From Delphinapterus leucas (taxonomy: Eukaryota > Chordata > Mammalia > Artiodactyla > Monodontidae), in NCBI RefSeq assembly GCF_002288925.2, contig NW_022098049.1, positions 1,038,577 to 1,102,576 on the forward strand: 64,000 nucleotides of DNA, read 5' to 3'. Position numbers and translations under genes: made by a program. Below the pieces are notes generated by a model, which made no database searches, was not told the DNA's origin, and saw nothing but the letters and a program-made list of their open reading frames with translations. Of the stretch, positions 1-12,954 are shown in pieces (positions within the stretch are counted from its first letter, which is position 1; every line of letters starts with the position of its first letter).

Positions 1-1370
1 CTTTCTCCACTCACAAAAATTAACTTTAACTTGAAATGAATTAAAGACTTAAATGTAAGACCCAAAACTGTAAGAGTACTAGAAGAAAACATCAGGATAA
101 ATCTCCTTGGCTTGGTCTTGGCAATGATATTTTGGATAAGATGCCAAAAACACAGGCAACAAAAGCAAAAATAAACAAGTGGGACTATATCAAACTAAAG
201 GACTCTTTCTGCAGAGCAGAAGAAATAATCAGCCAAATGAAAAGACAACCAACAGAATGGGAAAAAATATTTGAAAACCATCTATTGATGAGGGGTTAAT
301 ACCAAAAAGATATAAGGAACTCATACAATTCAACAGAAAAAAAAATCTGATTAAAAATGGAAAAAAGATTTGAATAGACATTTTTTCCAAAGAAGACATA
401 CAAATGGCCAACAGGTACATGAAAGGTGCTCAGCATAATTAATCATCAGAGAAATACAAATCAAAACCACAATGAGACATCATCTATTAGAATAGCTATT
501 ATCAAAAAGATGAGAAAACAAGTGTTGGTGAGGCTGTAGAGGAAATGTAACCTTTGTGCACTGTTGGTGGGAGTGTAAATTAGTGCAGCAACTGTGGAAA
601 AGAGTATGGAGGCTCCTCAAAAATTTTTAAGTAGAACTGCCATATGATCCAGCAATTCAACTTCTGGGTATATATCCAAAGCAAATGAAATCATTGTCTT
701 GAAGAGACATCTGCACCCCCATGTTCATAGCAGCATTATTTAGATTAGCTAAGGCATAGAAACAACTTAAGTGTCCATCAGTGGATGAATGGATAAAGAA
801 AATATTAATATTATATATATATGTGTGTGTGTATATATGTGTATATATATATATATATATGGAATGGACTATTGTTCAGCCAAAAAAAGAAGGAAATCCT
901 GCCTTTTGAAACAACATGGATGGACCTTGAGGACATTATGCTAAGTGAAATATGTCAGACAGAGAATGACAAATACTGTATTTTCTCATTTATATGTGGA
1001 ATCTAAAAAAGCCGAACTTATAGAAATAAATAGTGGTAGTTGACAGGGGCAGGGTGGGGACAGCAGGGAATGCATTAGTCAAAGGGTACAAACTTCCAGC
1101 TAAAAGATGAATAAGTTCTGGGGATTTAATGTACATCATGCTAACTATAATTAGCAATACTGTATTATATACTTGAAAGTTGTTAAAAGAGTAAATCTTA
1201 ATGTTATAACACACAAAAATGGTAATTATGTGAGGGATTGGAGGTATTAACTAACCTTATTTTTGTAATCATTTTGCAATACATATGTGTATCAAATCAA
1301 CACACTGTACAGTTAAATTTGCATGTGTTATATGTCAATAACACCTCAATTAAGCCAGAAAAAAAGAGAG
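1..1370 (+). mobile_element. L1 LINE, 3' end (ORF2 C-terminus and 3' UTR), old mammalian type
   Basis: The left edge lies inside the ORF2 C-terminal region of a sense-oriented L1. Decayed coding sequence resembles the family's C-terminal region up to about 1000, including the stretch that normally reads 'tgggactatatcaaactaaa' (about 180-200). A 3' UTR follows and ends in an A-rich tail near 1360-1372. A (TA)n/(TG)n expansion sits at about 812-860. Frames are broken throughout. The 3' UTR resembles the older L1MA/MB type and the one at 57,733-58,190, and differs from the young L1 at 12.95 kb. The 5' part lies outside the window. Confidence 0.88.
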
Positions 1371-2050
1371 AAAGGAAGCCACTGTCTGAATCACAGGTAT
1401 GCAATTAATTATACACAAATATATATGAAGTTAAAAGATTATAGGGGAAACAGAGTAAAATATCTCAGTGGTGGGTAATTACAGATAATTTAAATTTATT
1501 TTTTATATTTCATATATATATACACACTTGATGTTTAAGTATTGTATTTTAAGTCCTAAAATAATTAAAAGTGAAAAAGCTAATTGACTTTATAATATAG
1601 TGTGGTAAAGGTATCTTAAATATTCCTATTCTCAGACCAAACACATCTCAATAATCAACTTTGTCAGTACACAACTCAGTATCTAGACATAATCAGACAC
1701 TCCTTTATAAGATAGGGTTTCCAGATGTCAAATGTGTTCAAAGGAGAGATGGTTTAAGGATAGAAGAAATATTAAGATGAAGAAGAGAATATTGGACAGG
1801 ATATGTCTTCAAACTCCTAAAGCCTCTCATTTGGAGATGGTATATGAGTTTACGCAGTTTGCTTCATGGAGCCAGGAAGTTAACATTAAAAACAGATTTG
1901 AAGCTCTTTAAGTTACAGTTTCTTCCAATGAGATTCAGTGGTTCTAATTAACTGGTTCTAATTAACTGAAGAGGCAAGAAGAATATAAAACTATGTCAAT
2001 GGGGGAAAGACATAGCACACATATAAAACAACTTTATATTCTCCATTATA
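1371..2050. other. AT-rich intergenic sequence, nothing recognised
   Basis: No long reading frame, no repeat family I can name, and no clear regulatory motif. It holds a short (TA)n/(CA)n run near 1513-1530. Confidence 0.5.
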
Positions 2051-2059
2051 TTGTATTGT

Positions 2060-2530
2060 AACAATACAATACAAATGTTAGTCTTATACCAACTAATTCT
2101 CAATCATCTCTCCCTCCCTTTTCATGTCACTGTCATCATTGTATTATGTAAATTTAAGCACTATTTATATCTATTCATGGCTTCCTTTCCCATATCAACC
2201 ATAACTAATGGATCACCAAGTCTAACAAATGTTTTCATTTCAGTCCTCTCGTAGATAACTCTACTGTTAATCTCATGGGTCAAGATTCTTTTGAGTCGTT
2301 TTGCTTAGATTTAGATGTTACACTTATCTACCACAGGACTGATAAATTCTATACAAACTGTCTCTCTAAAGTGCATATCTCATTACTTCATTCTGTTTCT
2401 TTATATAATTTGATAGTTTACCATTACCTGGAACTGGTTTTTGCAACTTTTAAAATCTTAGGTTAATAAATGACAAGTGCTTAGCACAATGACTAGCACT
2501 TAGTAAATGCTCAACAAATATCAACTCTTT
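2060..2530 (+). repeat. L2 or MIR-like ancient repeat, sense
   Basis: The end reads 'gcttagcacaatgactagca' then 'ctcaacaaatat' (about 2480-2522). This matches the conserved 3' end shared by MIR and L2 ('tgcctggcacatagtaggcg ctcaataaata'). The pyrimidine-rich upstream part looks like L2 but is heavily diverged, so the left boundary is a guess. Confidence 0.45.
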
Positions 2531-5500
2531 TTTACACAAAATAATTTCCAGACCTCCTCCATATTATACTGATTGTGGCTGCTTCTATTCATTGAGAACA
2601 TGAGTATTGAGAAAATAAAAATGAAAACTATAATGTAATCTGTAGTGAATCTACATTAATCCCAGGAACATCTATACACATTTGAAAAACAGTAAAATAG
2701 ATCTGTGTGTGCAACATAGCTCATGGATCATGCTTAGTGCACTTACGTGGTAAGTCTGTGTCCACTCCCTACCACTACACTCCTCTACAGCCCAAATTAA
2801 AGAATCTTTCTATCGTAGAGCTACGATTTCTTAACATGTTATCATAATTTCTACCCAGCTAAGCTATAATCTTTCAATTCCTCTCTAACCCCATTCACTT
2901 TCCATAATATGTAATCTCTAGCTGGTTATGCATCACTGATTTGCCTTTTTTTTCCCTCCTTCTAAGACTCCACCAAATTTGTGCTTAATGGAACTCATTG
3001 CATTGTAGATTTATCATGTGTTTATTTCTCTTTCTCTCTTTATAATACACTAGTGCAGGACTGTGGCTTTTATAATTTCAAATATTATTCCACCATCACA
3101 TCCTGACACATTTAGAACTTGGTCTACATGGTACATTTAGTACATGGTCCAGATTTCCCACACAGGAATTCTCATACTTAAACATACAGCCTGTGAAAAA
3201 AAATCAGTCAAGCAAGTATTAGGAAGAGTAATTAAGTTCCTTACCCATAGAAGCTGTGTATGTAAACATATATAGATAATGTATGTTTATTTTTTTAAAG
3301 AGTAATTTAAATGTTTTCAGTTTTATTTTCTAATTTGGGTCATTTCTAATGCTCACCTGGACCATTTGTTTCTTTCAGGTGCTAGAGAAATAACTAACAT
3401 TTAATTTTATGACTAAAACACACATTTGGTGACATATGAAAATGTCATCAAGTGGCAATTTGGATCTGTTTACCAATACGTGTCCAATATCACTTGTTAT
3501 GGGACTAATGACAATTTTGCCTTTTGCCAAAATTGGGCGTATGCCCTGATCTCAATTGTAGTTGGAAGCAAAAGACTGCAGAAAAATAAAAGTGTCTCTG
3601 ATGAGACTCAGAAATAATTTATTTCATGTATTTGAATAATTTTACAATTATAGTTGTTACTACTGTTTATTCTTATTACAAAATGACCACGTCCATTTGG
3701 CATGTTTGTACAACATAATTAATAGCACCTGACCTAGAAGTTTTGTACAGCAGGGCCCTACGTGAATCCCAGCATCAGCCATACATGACATGAACTCAAA
3801 ATATTGAATGTCCCCATGGAAAAAGCAGACAGAGACTGACAACACATTTGAAGCGTAATTCCCCTCTGGAGTTCACAGTGAGTCAACAGAGAAGTCATCA
3901 GAGGAATGACTATACTTTGAAATCACTGCAGTGGTTGGGGGATGCTTTCATCATTAAGTAAATTATAAGAAAACAATATATAGATTATACATTCTGAAGA
4001 TCTTCTTTGAGCAAAGTACTGAGAGGAAATGAGAATACAACCATTCAAAATCCATGTGAGAAGCAGTCTCTGACCCCGTGGGAATTTCAATCTATGGGTA
4101 ACTCAGTACCTTACCTACTATCTTCACTCACTCACTCCTCATCTATCCTTCAATATCTCTAATTCAGTTTTAGCCCCTATGTGATTGTAGACACTGCTAC
4201 TTGTCTACTTTAATGTCTATTCTGCCCCTTTCCTCAGTATTACTAGAATTTTCATTTTTATCTGATTTACCAGGAAAAATAAAAAGATTATCTTTCTAGG
4301 AATGTTTGGGGACAGGAAAAAATTAAACATTCTTTTCAAGTTTATACATTTTCTTTCAAAAATGGCTAGCCAACCTGTAGGTAAGGTAGGTGATGGACTT
4401 TGTGGTTTGATATGAAGGACACCTCTGAAATGGTACCCTTACCTAAAATTCCCTTTGTGCTTTCTAGACATTCTTTTAAAGTGATTGAAATGTTACCATT
4501 ATTGATACTTTCCGCTGACCACAAAATAAAATGTGTACTCCTTGTCCAAATTCAAATAAATATGTGTTTATTCTTTTTAACTTTTACCAGAAATAACATA
4601 CAATATCTTATCAAAATAATGGGAAAAAAACAAATTTTATTAGTGGAATGGAAGAAAATTAAAGATATTCTGACTGTTTCTAACTCAATTGAACAAGATC
4701 AATGTTTAACAAAATAAGATCAAAACAGTTTATAACTGTCTTCCTGAATTAGAAATATAATGTCTTGGCTTGTTTATGCACTATGGAAAGAGTTTAAAAT
4801 TGCAATTAAATAATATTCCTTTCAAAAATTAAAAAAATCTTTCTTTGCCTAAGCTTTGGGAAATGGAGGTGTTAACCGCAATGATGGGGAAGAATCCATA
4901 GGGGTCTCAAAAGAAACAAACAATACCTTAGCCTGAGAACCCAGAATCCTAGGAAGGAATGGTTACTGAGGAATCTACTTTCAGTATAATCTTTTGGAAC
5001 AAGAGGATAAGTCTTTTGGAACAAGAGTGGTAGAATGAAAGTCCTTCCTATTCAGAGGCAGGATTTCTTTTTATCACATATATTTAAAGAAAGGATTAGC
5101 GAAGATGTATTGTGCTGATAATTTTAGGGGCTAAAGAATATATTCATGAATTTAATAATATCCATGGAAGTGGGGGGTAAGACTGGCCTTGAAAACATAA
5201 GTGATGAGTAAAAACATAATACATCATCATGAACTAAGTGGACTGCTTTCAGGCACATACAAGATGGAATCAAGCCAGGCACCTGTCCTCACAGATTTAG
5301 GCTTAACTCAGGGTATATATATTTTTTCCAGTTAATCCATCTCTTTCATGCTCTTTCAGAGTTTCCAACAGGCATATCCAAACTTTAGTGCTCTTCACTA
5401 AGACACACTTCACCCTCAATAATATTAACATTCATATTTTTCTCCGACAGAAAATGGTCATTTGCAAATCACAGAATCTAGAGTGGGAACGAGCTTACAG

Positions 5501-6137
5501 CACATTTAAAGTGTTTCTGAATTTGAAGTCTGTAAAAACAATTAACATGTGCTCCTTTGGGAGTCTGATGAAAACTATGGACCCTCTTGTTCTGAAAAAT
5601 ACATGTATCTGTGTGCACATATGCACAAACATACAGATACATACCCATTTGATACAACTGTTCTGTTCACAAATTGCCTGAAACCCTTCTACAGACCCCT
5701 TGGATTACCAGATTCTCAGAGAACAATTCTAATTGTAGGGAGTTTACAGCCTCTCAAAGTCTTCCTCTACTGCTTTATGCCTGGATAGTCTCAAACAAGC
5801 TGCTCTCCTTTATTTCTGCAATTTGAACTTACATTATTAAAATCTAAAATTGTCCTGTAGATTGAAGTTGATTTTTGCCTGCCTTTTGAAAACATAGTTT
5901 CCTCTCTCTTTTTCAACATTTTTAAGATTTTCTTTTGGATTTGGCAGCTATGGCATAGTAGTAACTGCTGTAATTGATAATTTTTTGGAACACAATTTTA
6001 GAGAAGAATCTGTCTATCATATTAAACTAGAGAAAGAACAAATTTGAAAATGAGAATCAGTTCATAACTTCTGGAGTTTGTTAATTGTAGGAAGTTTTAT
6101 ATTACAAAGGAATGATCATAAGACAGAGAACAGGAAA
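2531..6137. other. AT-rich intergenic sequence, no gene recognised
   Basis: I translated and scanned both strands. The open frames (for example 4400-4717 plus and 5388-5681 plus) have no family likeness and the composition of random AT-rich DNA. No clear repeat family was recognised, though very old L1 or L2 relics could be missed by eye. Confidence 0.5.
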
Positions 6138-7063
6138 TCAAAGCCTTATTCTTTTTTAAGTTATTTTTTTATTGAAGTATAGTTGATTTACAATGTTGTG
6201 TTAATTTCTGCTGTACAGCAGAGTAATTCAGTTATACTTATAAATACATTCTTTTTCATATTCTTTTCCATTATGTTTTATCACAGGATATTGAATGTAG
6301 TTCCCTGTGCTATTCAGTAGGGCCTTGTTGTTTATCCATTCTAATATATAATAGTTTGCATCTGCCACTCCCAAACTCCCACTCCATCCATCTTCAAGCC
6401 CTCTCACCCTTGCAACCACAAGTCTGTTCTCTATGTCTGTGAGTCTGTTTCTGTTTCGTAGATAAATTCATTTGTGTCATGTTTTAGATTCCACGTATAA
6501 GTGATATCATACAGTATTTGTCTTTCTCTTTCTGATTTACTTCACTTAGTATGATAATCTCTAGTTCTATCCATGTTGCTGTAAATGGCATTATTTCATT
6601 CTTTTTTATGGCTGAGTAGTATTCCATTGTCTATACGTAGCACATCTTCTTTATCCATTCATCTGTCGTGGACATTTAGGTTCTTTCTATGTCTCAGCTA
6701 TTGTGAATAGTGCTGCTATGAACATAGGGGTGAATGTCTCTTTTTGAATTATAGTTTTCTCCTGATATATGCCCAGGAGTGGGATTTCTGGGTCATATGG
6801 CAATTCTATTTTTAGTTTTTTGAGGAACCTCCATATTGTCTTTCATAGTGGCTGTACCAACTTATATTCCAGTGTAGGAAGGTTCCTTTTTCTCTACATG
6901 CCCTCCAGAATTTATTATTTTAGACTTTTTAAATTATGGCTCTTCTGACTGGTGTGAGGTGGTACCTCACTGTAGTTTTGATTTGCATTTCTCTAATAAT
7001 TAGTGATGTTGAGCATCTTTCCATGTGCCTGTTGGCCATCTGTATGTTCAAAGCCTTATTCTT
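6138..7063 (-). mobile_element. 5'-truncated L1 in inverse orientation with 16 bp target-site duplication
   Basis: The element runs about 6154-7047 on the minus strand. Its 3' end is the T-rich start, followed by the cetartiodactyl L1 3' UTR signature 'attgaagtatagttgattta'. The opposite end reaches ORF2 C-terminal sequence (minus strand from about 7047 inward), broken by stops. It is flanked by a perfect 16 bp direct repeat, 'tcaaagccttattctt', at 6138-6153 and 7048-7063, the mark of L1 target-primed insertion. Only about 0.9 kb of a 6 kb element is present. Confidence 0.93.
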
Positions 7064-7115
7064 GATTATACTGTCACACCCTAGCCAAGTATGTCTAGAA
7101 GCCCTGGGTTTGAAA

Positions 7116-7118
7116 TAT

Positions 7119-7165
<47 letters not shown>

Positions 7166-7196
7166 CTCTCTCTTTCTCTCTCTCTTTCTTCCTTTG
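7116..7196 (+). repeat. (CTTT)n microsatellite grading into (CT)n
   Basis: About 12 uninterrupted CTTT units are followed by CTCTCTTT variants. It lies about 50 bp beyond the L1 target-site repeat. Open frames across it are repeat translations (SFFL repeats), not genes. Confidence 0.97.
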
Positions 7197-7504
7197 TCCA
7201 GTCTGTGGTAGCAGCCTTAAATATAATATTATACAGAAGCCCAAGATATGAGGTGAAAGTGCATTTTATTAGTATAACTTTATTTTGCATATACTGAATC
7301 AATCACTATTTTAGAACATTAATTTCATGAAAATAAATATTTGAAGTATTGAATTATGGAATATATTGTATTTTTATTCACTCTTAGAAGCAATGTCCTT
7401 TGAATAAAAGATTTAGCAGAAACTCTGAAGCACTTGGTGAGCCCATAAAGAGGAATGTTCACTCTGTCAAACTGTTTGTGTTATAGTAAGAAGGTGACTA
7501 TTAA
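7197..7504. other. Intergenic, nothing recognised
   Basis: AT-rich sequence between the microsatellite and a MIR copy. No frame or motif worth naming. Confidence 0.5.
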
Positions 7505-7670
7505 ATCAAATAGATCTGAATGTCAAATGTGGCTCTGCCACTTGTAAGTCACGCGAACTTGGACAAGTTATTTAAATTTCTTATTTTTTAATTTTGTGTC
7601 TTTGAAATGAAAAAAAATAATACTACCTTTAAGAGTGATGTGAAAGTTAAACAAATGTTAAAAGTAAGCA
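7505..7670 (+). repeat. MIR SINE, sense
   Basis: It has the MIR core order: 'tggctctgccacttgtaagt' (about 7532-7551), then a diverged 'gaacttggacaagttattta', then the 'gtctttgaaatgaaa..aataata' region. MIR is an ancient tRNA-derived SINE shared by all mammals. This copy lacks a clear 3' end. Confidence 0.72.
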
Positions 7671-9575
7671 GCTTAACCTTTAACGCCTAATAGAAAAGCA
7701 AAAATTAACATTTCCTTTTTTCTCTGAAAGTCCCTCATATTCCTTGGGTTTAAATTTCACAATATGTGAAATGAATGTGATATACTAGACTTATTCAACC
7801 TAACAAGCTCAGAATTCTACAACTAGTTGACTCAACAGCTAATGTGGACTTTTCTACCTGCCTTGTATTACTCACATGTGTGCTACTTCCATTGGCATAC
7901 GAATATCACTTAGAGACGTAGAACAAATCAGGTTCCCATGCATTTTATCAGTGTCTGTAAGTGGCAGGAAGAACTGCAGAGATTGATACTAAAAACTGGA
8001 CAAAGCTTAGGTTTCTTTAAATATCTCTGTAAAGGAAGAGGTCATTGCAGAATCAGCATGCAGCACATCTCTCCATCATTATTTCAACAACATTATGGTA
8101 ACACATAGCATTACTTACTACTGGGACTCAGTTCCCTTTGGTTAGAATGTGTTCTTGGGCTAATTTTTCTTATGCTGAAAATTAATTTTGAGCACCAACC
8201 TTTGTCAACCATGATTCAGATATCAGCCTGCCCTTTAGAGATTTTATAAAGAGTAGTTGCCCAATAGTAGAAACTAAAGAGGAGATCATTCAGCTCTGTC
8301 TAAGATATGGTAGAAATTCCTGTGGTTTCAGACCTCTGTGGCCTGAAAACGAGGCTTTTATGTGGGCTTAGCATTCCCTTGGACTGCTGATTCTTTTGGG
8401 AATTCTATATGATTCACTGCCCTGATAGGACATTTCAAGCACTTACCAAAGAGTTGGTACATAATCATAAAATGAATTTAAGTGTCATTATTTCTCCTTA
8501 CCTCTGCTCAATTTCAAGATGAGGAAGACTTAATGGGAATACAGCATAGAATGGGAGAGGAGCAGTTATCAACACCCTAAACTTCATTGGAATAGAGGTC
8601 ACTTATAACCCAGAATCAAGTTGTCATTAGCAGAATTACTCTGTATTTTAGGCTAAGTATGGAAGATGAGAAAATATGCACCACCAAAATCAGGCCCAAG
8701 AAATTCTTGACATCCTAGGTGAAGCAGAGATAGAGGATGAGAGTGAGAGAAAGGGGGGTGGTGGTGGAAATTAACAGTAGAAACTTAGTATTGCATGGCC
8801 TTGGGAAAGTCAACCTCTTGAAATACAAATTAATATTTATTGATTTATTTATAATCTATTAAGTAAGTAAATTTGCAACATAACCTGTGAGTTCTGTTTC
8901 TGTTTTCTCATTCTTCTCAGCTTCACCCTGTTTTAAGGCTCTACTCTGCTGATTATTTAGAAATTATTTCTTTCTTCTAGCTAAAAATTATTCTCTTTTA
9001 TGTTTTGTGTCTATGAGGAGCAACATGGACAATGCATTACACTAGAAAGAAAGGTAGATTTGTAATCAAGAGATATTATTTTCTCTCCTCCAGCTTGGCC
9101 ATCAGCATGCACATTGTATAGTCTGGTGGGTTCTAGTTTTCCCACATGAGGAAAATGTTCAACCCTCCAAAAGCTAACTCATCAAAGCATCATTTTGCTG
9201 AAAATCTAACTTGATGGATGTAGTAATCTACATTCATACATAAAATCTTCTTTGATGATGATTTGTATTTTCATAGATATAAAATTTTATTATCTAAAAA
9301 TGTTCTTGAATATATTGAATCAATATCAGCTTATAAAAAACATTTTTTAAGGGCTGTTCAATTTGTCAAACCTGAAGATTACTGAATGACTTAGTTTTTC
9401 TCTTCAATTTTATTTTCTTATTATTATAACTGAAATTTCATTTCATACGTGATGCCATTTTATATTGATTTTTAAAAAATCTTTTTAAAGTTGTTTACAG
9501 TTTTCCCAACACTTTAGCATTTTTTAAGATTCTTTCCAAATTTTGCTGATTTAAAATTTTTCCATATTTTCCTCT
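7671..9575. other. Intergenic, no gene recognised
   Basis: Moderately complex AT-rich DNA with no frame above about 60 codons. A GA-rich patch lies at about 8725-8765. Parts could be old repeats or conserved non-coding DNA, but nothing in the sequence alone decides this. Confidence 0.45.
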
Positions 9576-9589
9576 TTACTTACAGAAAA

Positions 9590-9975
9590 AACTTGTTCAT
9601 TTTAACTAAAAATATAAAGCTTACAAGGTTTAATGTTAATCTGGATGGTTTTAACTGTGTTTTAAGATTTTTGCAAAGGGTCATTAGGCTGGTTTTTATT
9701 TTGCTGTCACAACAGCTAATTAAGAACACTTTTCTGCCCAGCTCTCTATTGATGGATCTTGAAAACTGGTGCAGAGCGAGGGGCCCCTCTGCTGGAGAAA
9801 AGACAGACAAGAGATTCAATGAAAAACACTGTCTGTCTGGCTTTTCAATCCCTGAGAAGCTTTGGTACAGAGAAGGAAGGGAGGCTGGTGGCAGGAGGAA
9901 GATTCAAGGCATTTATATCCTCAGATAAAAGCCCCACACCGCTCACTTTAGCCTTGCCAATCTATCTTACCTGAA
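9590..9975. other. Candidate conserved non-coding element
   Basis: Complex, non-repetitive DNA stands out from the AT-rich flanks. It includes a homeodomain-type core 'cagctaattaag' (about 9713-9724), 'ctattgatgga' and 'ttgctgtcacaac'. Open frames occur on both strands here (79 codons minus, 111 and 71 plus) but resemble no protein family and do not agree on a frame, so I do not call a CDS. The call is inference from texture only. Confidence 0.3.
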
Positions 9976-10204
9976 TTGACTTTAGAATCAGACTAAAGTA
10001 TACATTTGAGTAAACTTGAATTAAATGAACTGATTGGCTAAATGATCCTTTGGGCAATGGACCTCTCAGCAAATCAGTCTCAGAATATTAATTTTGGTCA
10101 CAAAATAAATAGTTCTCTAATACTTAAAATTTTTATGACTGAAATCAGCATCCCTCTAAGAATATATTTTATGTTTTCTAAAGTAGTACTTTCATGACCT
10201 TTTC

Positions 10205-10990
10205 TCATTAATTTATTTATGCATTCAGCAAAAAGTTCCTGAGTACCTATCATGTGCCAGCTATTATTTTGGGTGCTGGAATGCATTTTGTTAAGATATT
10301 TACAAAAGCATTTTAATATTGCAGGTAACAAGGCAGAAATCAGCATAAAGTACAGAAAAAGAAAAAAAAGATGGTATTAGTCATATCCACTGTCTCAATA
10401 GAAGTGGGAATTGTAGGAGGTATGATAATGTCTGGAAAAAGTTTCACAGAAGAGACGCCTTTTGACATTATTATTATTATTATTATTATTTTTGCCAGTT
10501 GAAGTTGGAAAAGCAGATTCAAGAGGAAAGGGCACAAAGGATAAGGAAATACACAATATGTAGTTGGTATTATCAAGGGGCAGAGTGCAAGGATGATGTG
10601 AGAAAATAGACTAGAGAGGAAGGCAGTAGCCCAATTACGAAGAATCATGAGTAGCTATGCAGGGGTTTAGGTGGGAGAAGTCTAATAAAAAATTTTGACC
10701 ATAGGAATGCAATATTTTCAGAACTGTGGTAGAATATTGGAGTGCACTAGGGTAAGATTTTTGGCAGGGACCAGTAAAAGTAGTATTGTGTTAGATCATC
10801 ATGACCTAATGGGGTCACCCCTGATGAGCCTAGGGATGAACTTGATAGTCATCAGGGATGAACTAATGCAATAGCTTTCATGTTGCCATGTGCAAACTGA
10901 TGAGAGAGATATTTAGGAGGTGTTCAAAGATGACACTTGGTTTATAACATGGTCCAACATCACAAGGAAAGGAAAATAAAAACAGTAGCA
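10205..10990 (-). repeat. L2 LINE fragment, inverse orientation
   Basis: On the plus strand, 'gagtacctatcatgtgccag' (about 10240-10259) followed by 'gggtgctgg' is the reverse complement of the L2 3' end. The sequence after it loosely follows inverted L2, including a diverged 'caaagatgacacttggttta'. The right boundary is uncertain. Confidence 0.5.
10468..10492 (+). repeat. (ATT)n microsatellite
   Basis: About eight ATT units within the L2-like stretch. Confidence 0.95.
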
Positions 10991-12632
10991 AGTTTTATGG
11001 GGAAGAAACCCTTTCTAACTTGGTTATGTTGGTTATAAAGGTCTGGGATATACTGACAAAGTCTATGTACTATTCATTGGGTACTGACCTAGTTATAGAA
11101 TTGTCTCAGACTTTCAGCATTCAGCTGTGATTATTGAACACCATCACATTCTTTGAAGATATAGACTTTCAGGTAAGTGTCTGCATTACATACTTTTACT
11201 GCTTATTTTTATTCATGTCTCTTGTATATTCTTGATAAGAAGGAAAAGAGAGGCAGATCCTAGCTAGAAGATAAATCCTCCCAGTATTAGAAATCTTGTA
11301 TTATGCTAACAGAGGGGAAGAAGATTAGGTGTTCAACTCAGTAGCCTATGAACCCCCTAGGCTAATAGAATAATTACTTCTGGTCAAAAGAGAATCTTCA
11401 CTTCCAAGCAGATCCCAAGATATTCCAACAGATGAAACCAGTGAGTTGAGCAGGGTTGACCTTTTCCTCAAAAAAAACTGTTTGTATTCATGGTTTTTGT
11501 CAGTCACCACCAGATGTGTCTAGTTGAATCTCTCTCCACCCCATTCTTAACACCATTACTTCTACACACATTCCTATGTCATTAAAACCAGTCATTTTAC
11601 TATTTTTAGAGTTCTACTAATTTAGTCAGTAGTCTCATGACCTTCTGCAGGGAGATTAATAAACTAGTGAGAGCAAAGTGTACTAGTTAGTGTACAGAAT
11701 ATGATGATATAAAACAAAAAGTCACTAAAATAATTACTCACACAAGATAGAGGTTTTATCTAACACTCTTCTAACAGCCCCAGATTGGCAGGGACCCATG
11801 GTGGGCAGGCAACTCTGCCCTATAAGTGTATCCAGGGTTCCAAGTTAATTCTATCTATGTTGCTCCATCACTCTTTGGGATTTTGACCTTGTCTTCATAA
11901 TTGAATCCACCACCTTATCACCTCATGTTAATGTTCCAGTATTATGGAATTAAGTTATTAAAAATGAGAGAGGAAAAGGAGGTACCAGAGGAAATGAGCA
12001 AGGATTATATTTCCGAGAATGTGTAAGTAGAACTATCTAGTGGTCAGTATTTCACATTTAAAAAAATGCGTATCTAATATCTTTTTTAATATTACTTGAA
12101 TTTCAAAATAAATAAATTATCATACAAAAACTTGAAGAGAGAATATAAGATGATTACGTGGACCAAGCATGTGTAGAGAGAACTGGGGATTGAATTAAGT
12201 AAAATGAAAAAGCTGAATTAAATATATCAAGACCTGGTGGCTTTATATTTATTGCATGTAGAATCTTGCTAGTTTTTACTGCATTCTTGACTTATTCTGT
12301 TGGAGTTAAATTTTATTTTGAAGACAGGTTTTGGAGAAGTTTTCTGATAAACTTGGTCCTTTCCTCATATCTAACTGAGGAAGAAATGATATTGCATCAG
12401 AAATGCCCCAGTCATTCTTCTTTTCTGGATCATGGCTACCCTGTAAAGAGTGAGTTAAAGTAGTTAATACAGGGTTAACTTTTCAAAGGTCTAACTTGAA
12501 AGCCAAGGAAAGAGATAATAGAATAGGAGGAGAGAGGCATAACAACTCAAGAGAGATTGTTTTTAAAATTATTTTTACTTTAGAACAAGAGCATGTTTAT
12601 TCCCTAAAAGAAAAGAACCAATAGAGGAGAGA
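10991..12632. other. Intergenic, no gene recognised
   Basis: AT-rich DNA with no recognisable repeat. A 65-codon plus-strand frame at 12,266-12,463 has no family likeness. Confidence 0.45.
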
Positions 12633-12725
12633 TTGAAAATACAAAAAAAAAAAAAGAGAGAAATGAAGCAAGAGGAAGAAAGAGAGAAGGGGAAGAGAGA
12701 AGGAAGAAGGGAGAGAGAACAAGGG
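12633..12725 (+). repeat. GA-rich low-complexity tract
   Basis: A long A and GAA/GAG-rich purine run (poly-A at about 12,642-12,654, then GAGAGA and GAAGG units). The 68-codon frame over it is a Lys/Glu/Arg-rich translation of the simple repeat. Confidence 0.9.
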
Positions 12726-12800
12726 AAAACTCAGTGTTCAGAAGGGAATGCTTGGAGTGTTGAGGTAAAAAGGATAGATGAGAGGAAAGGTTTATCAGTT

Positions 12801-12940
12801 AAAGAAAAGCAGGGAATCCCCTGGCGATCCAGTGGTTAAGGCTCAGCCCTTTCACTGCAGACGACCTGGGTTGGATCCCTGATCGGGGAACTAAGATCCC
12901 ACAAGCCGTGAAGTGCAGCGCAGCAAAAAAAAAAAAAGTT
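12801..12940 (+). mobile_element. CHR-2-type tRNA-derived SINE
   Basis: The copy starts at 12,810 ('cagggaatcccctggcgatc'), carries the Pol III B-box-like 'gggttggatccc' near 12,869, continues 'ctgatcggggaactaagatc', and ends in an A tail at about 12,925-12,937. This is the shorter CHR-2 type, older than the 'gccatggccgctgag' type elsewhere. The 9 bp 'aaagaaaag' just upstream (12,801-12,809) recurs at 18,597-18,605, beyond the L1 that follows. That fits the L1 having inserted into the SINE's A tail and displaced its 3' target-site repeat. Confidence 0.88.
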
Positions 12941-12954
12941 TAAAAAAACATAAA

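Noticed and set aside
7081..7302. Open frames of 68-91 codons over 6,936-7,302 with SFFL/ERE/KKE repeats
   Set aside because: They are translations of the CTTT/CT microsatellite and the L1 end, not genes.
12633..12839. 68-codon Lys/Glu/Arg-rich frame
   Set aside because: Driven by the GA-rich low-complexity tract and running into a SINE.
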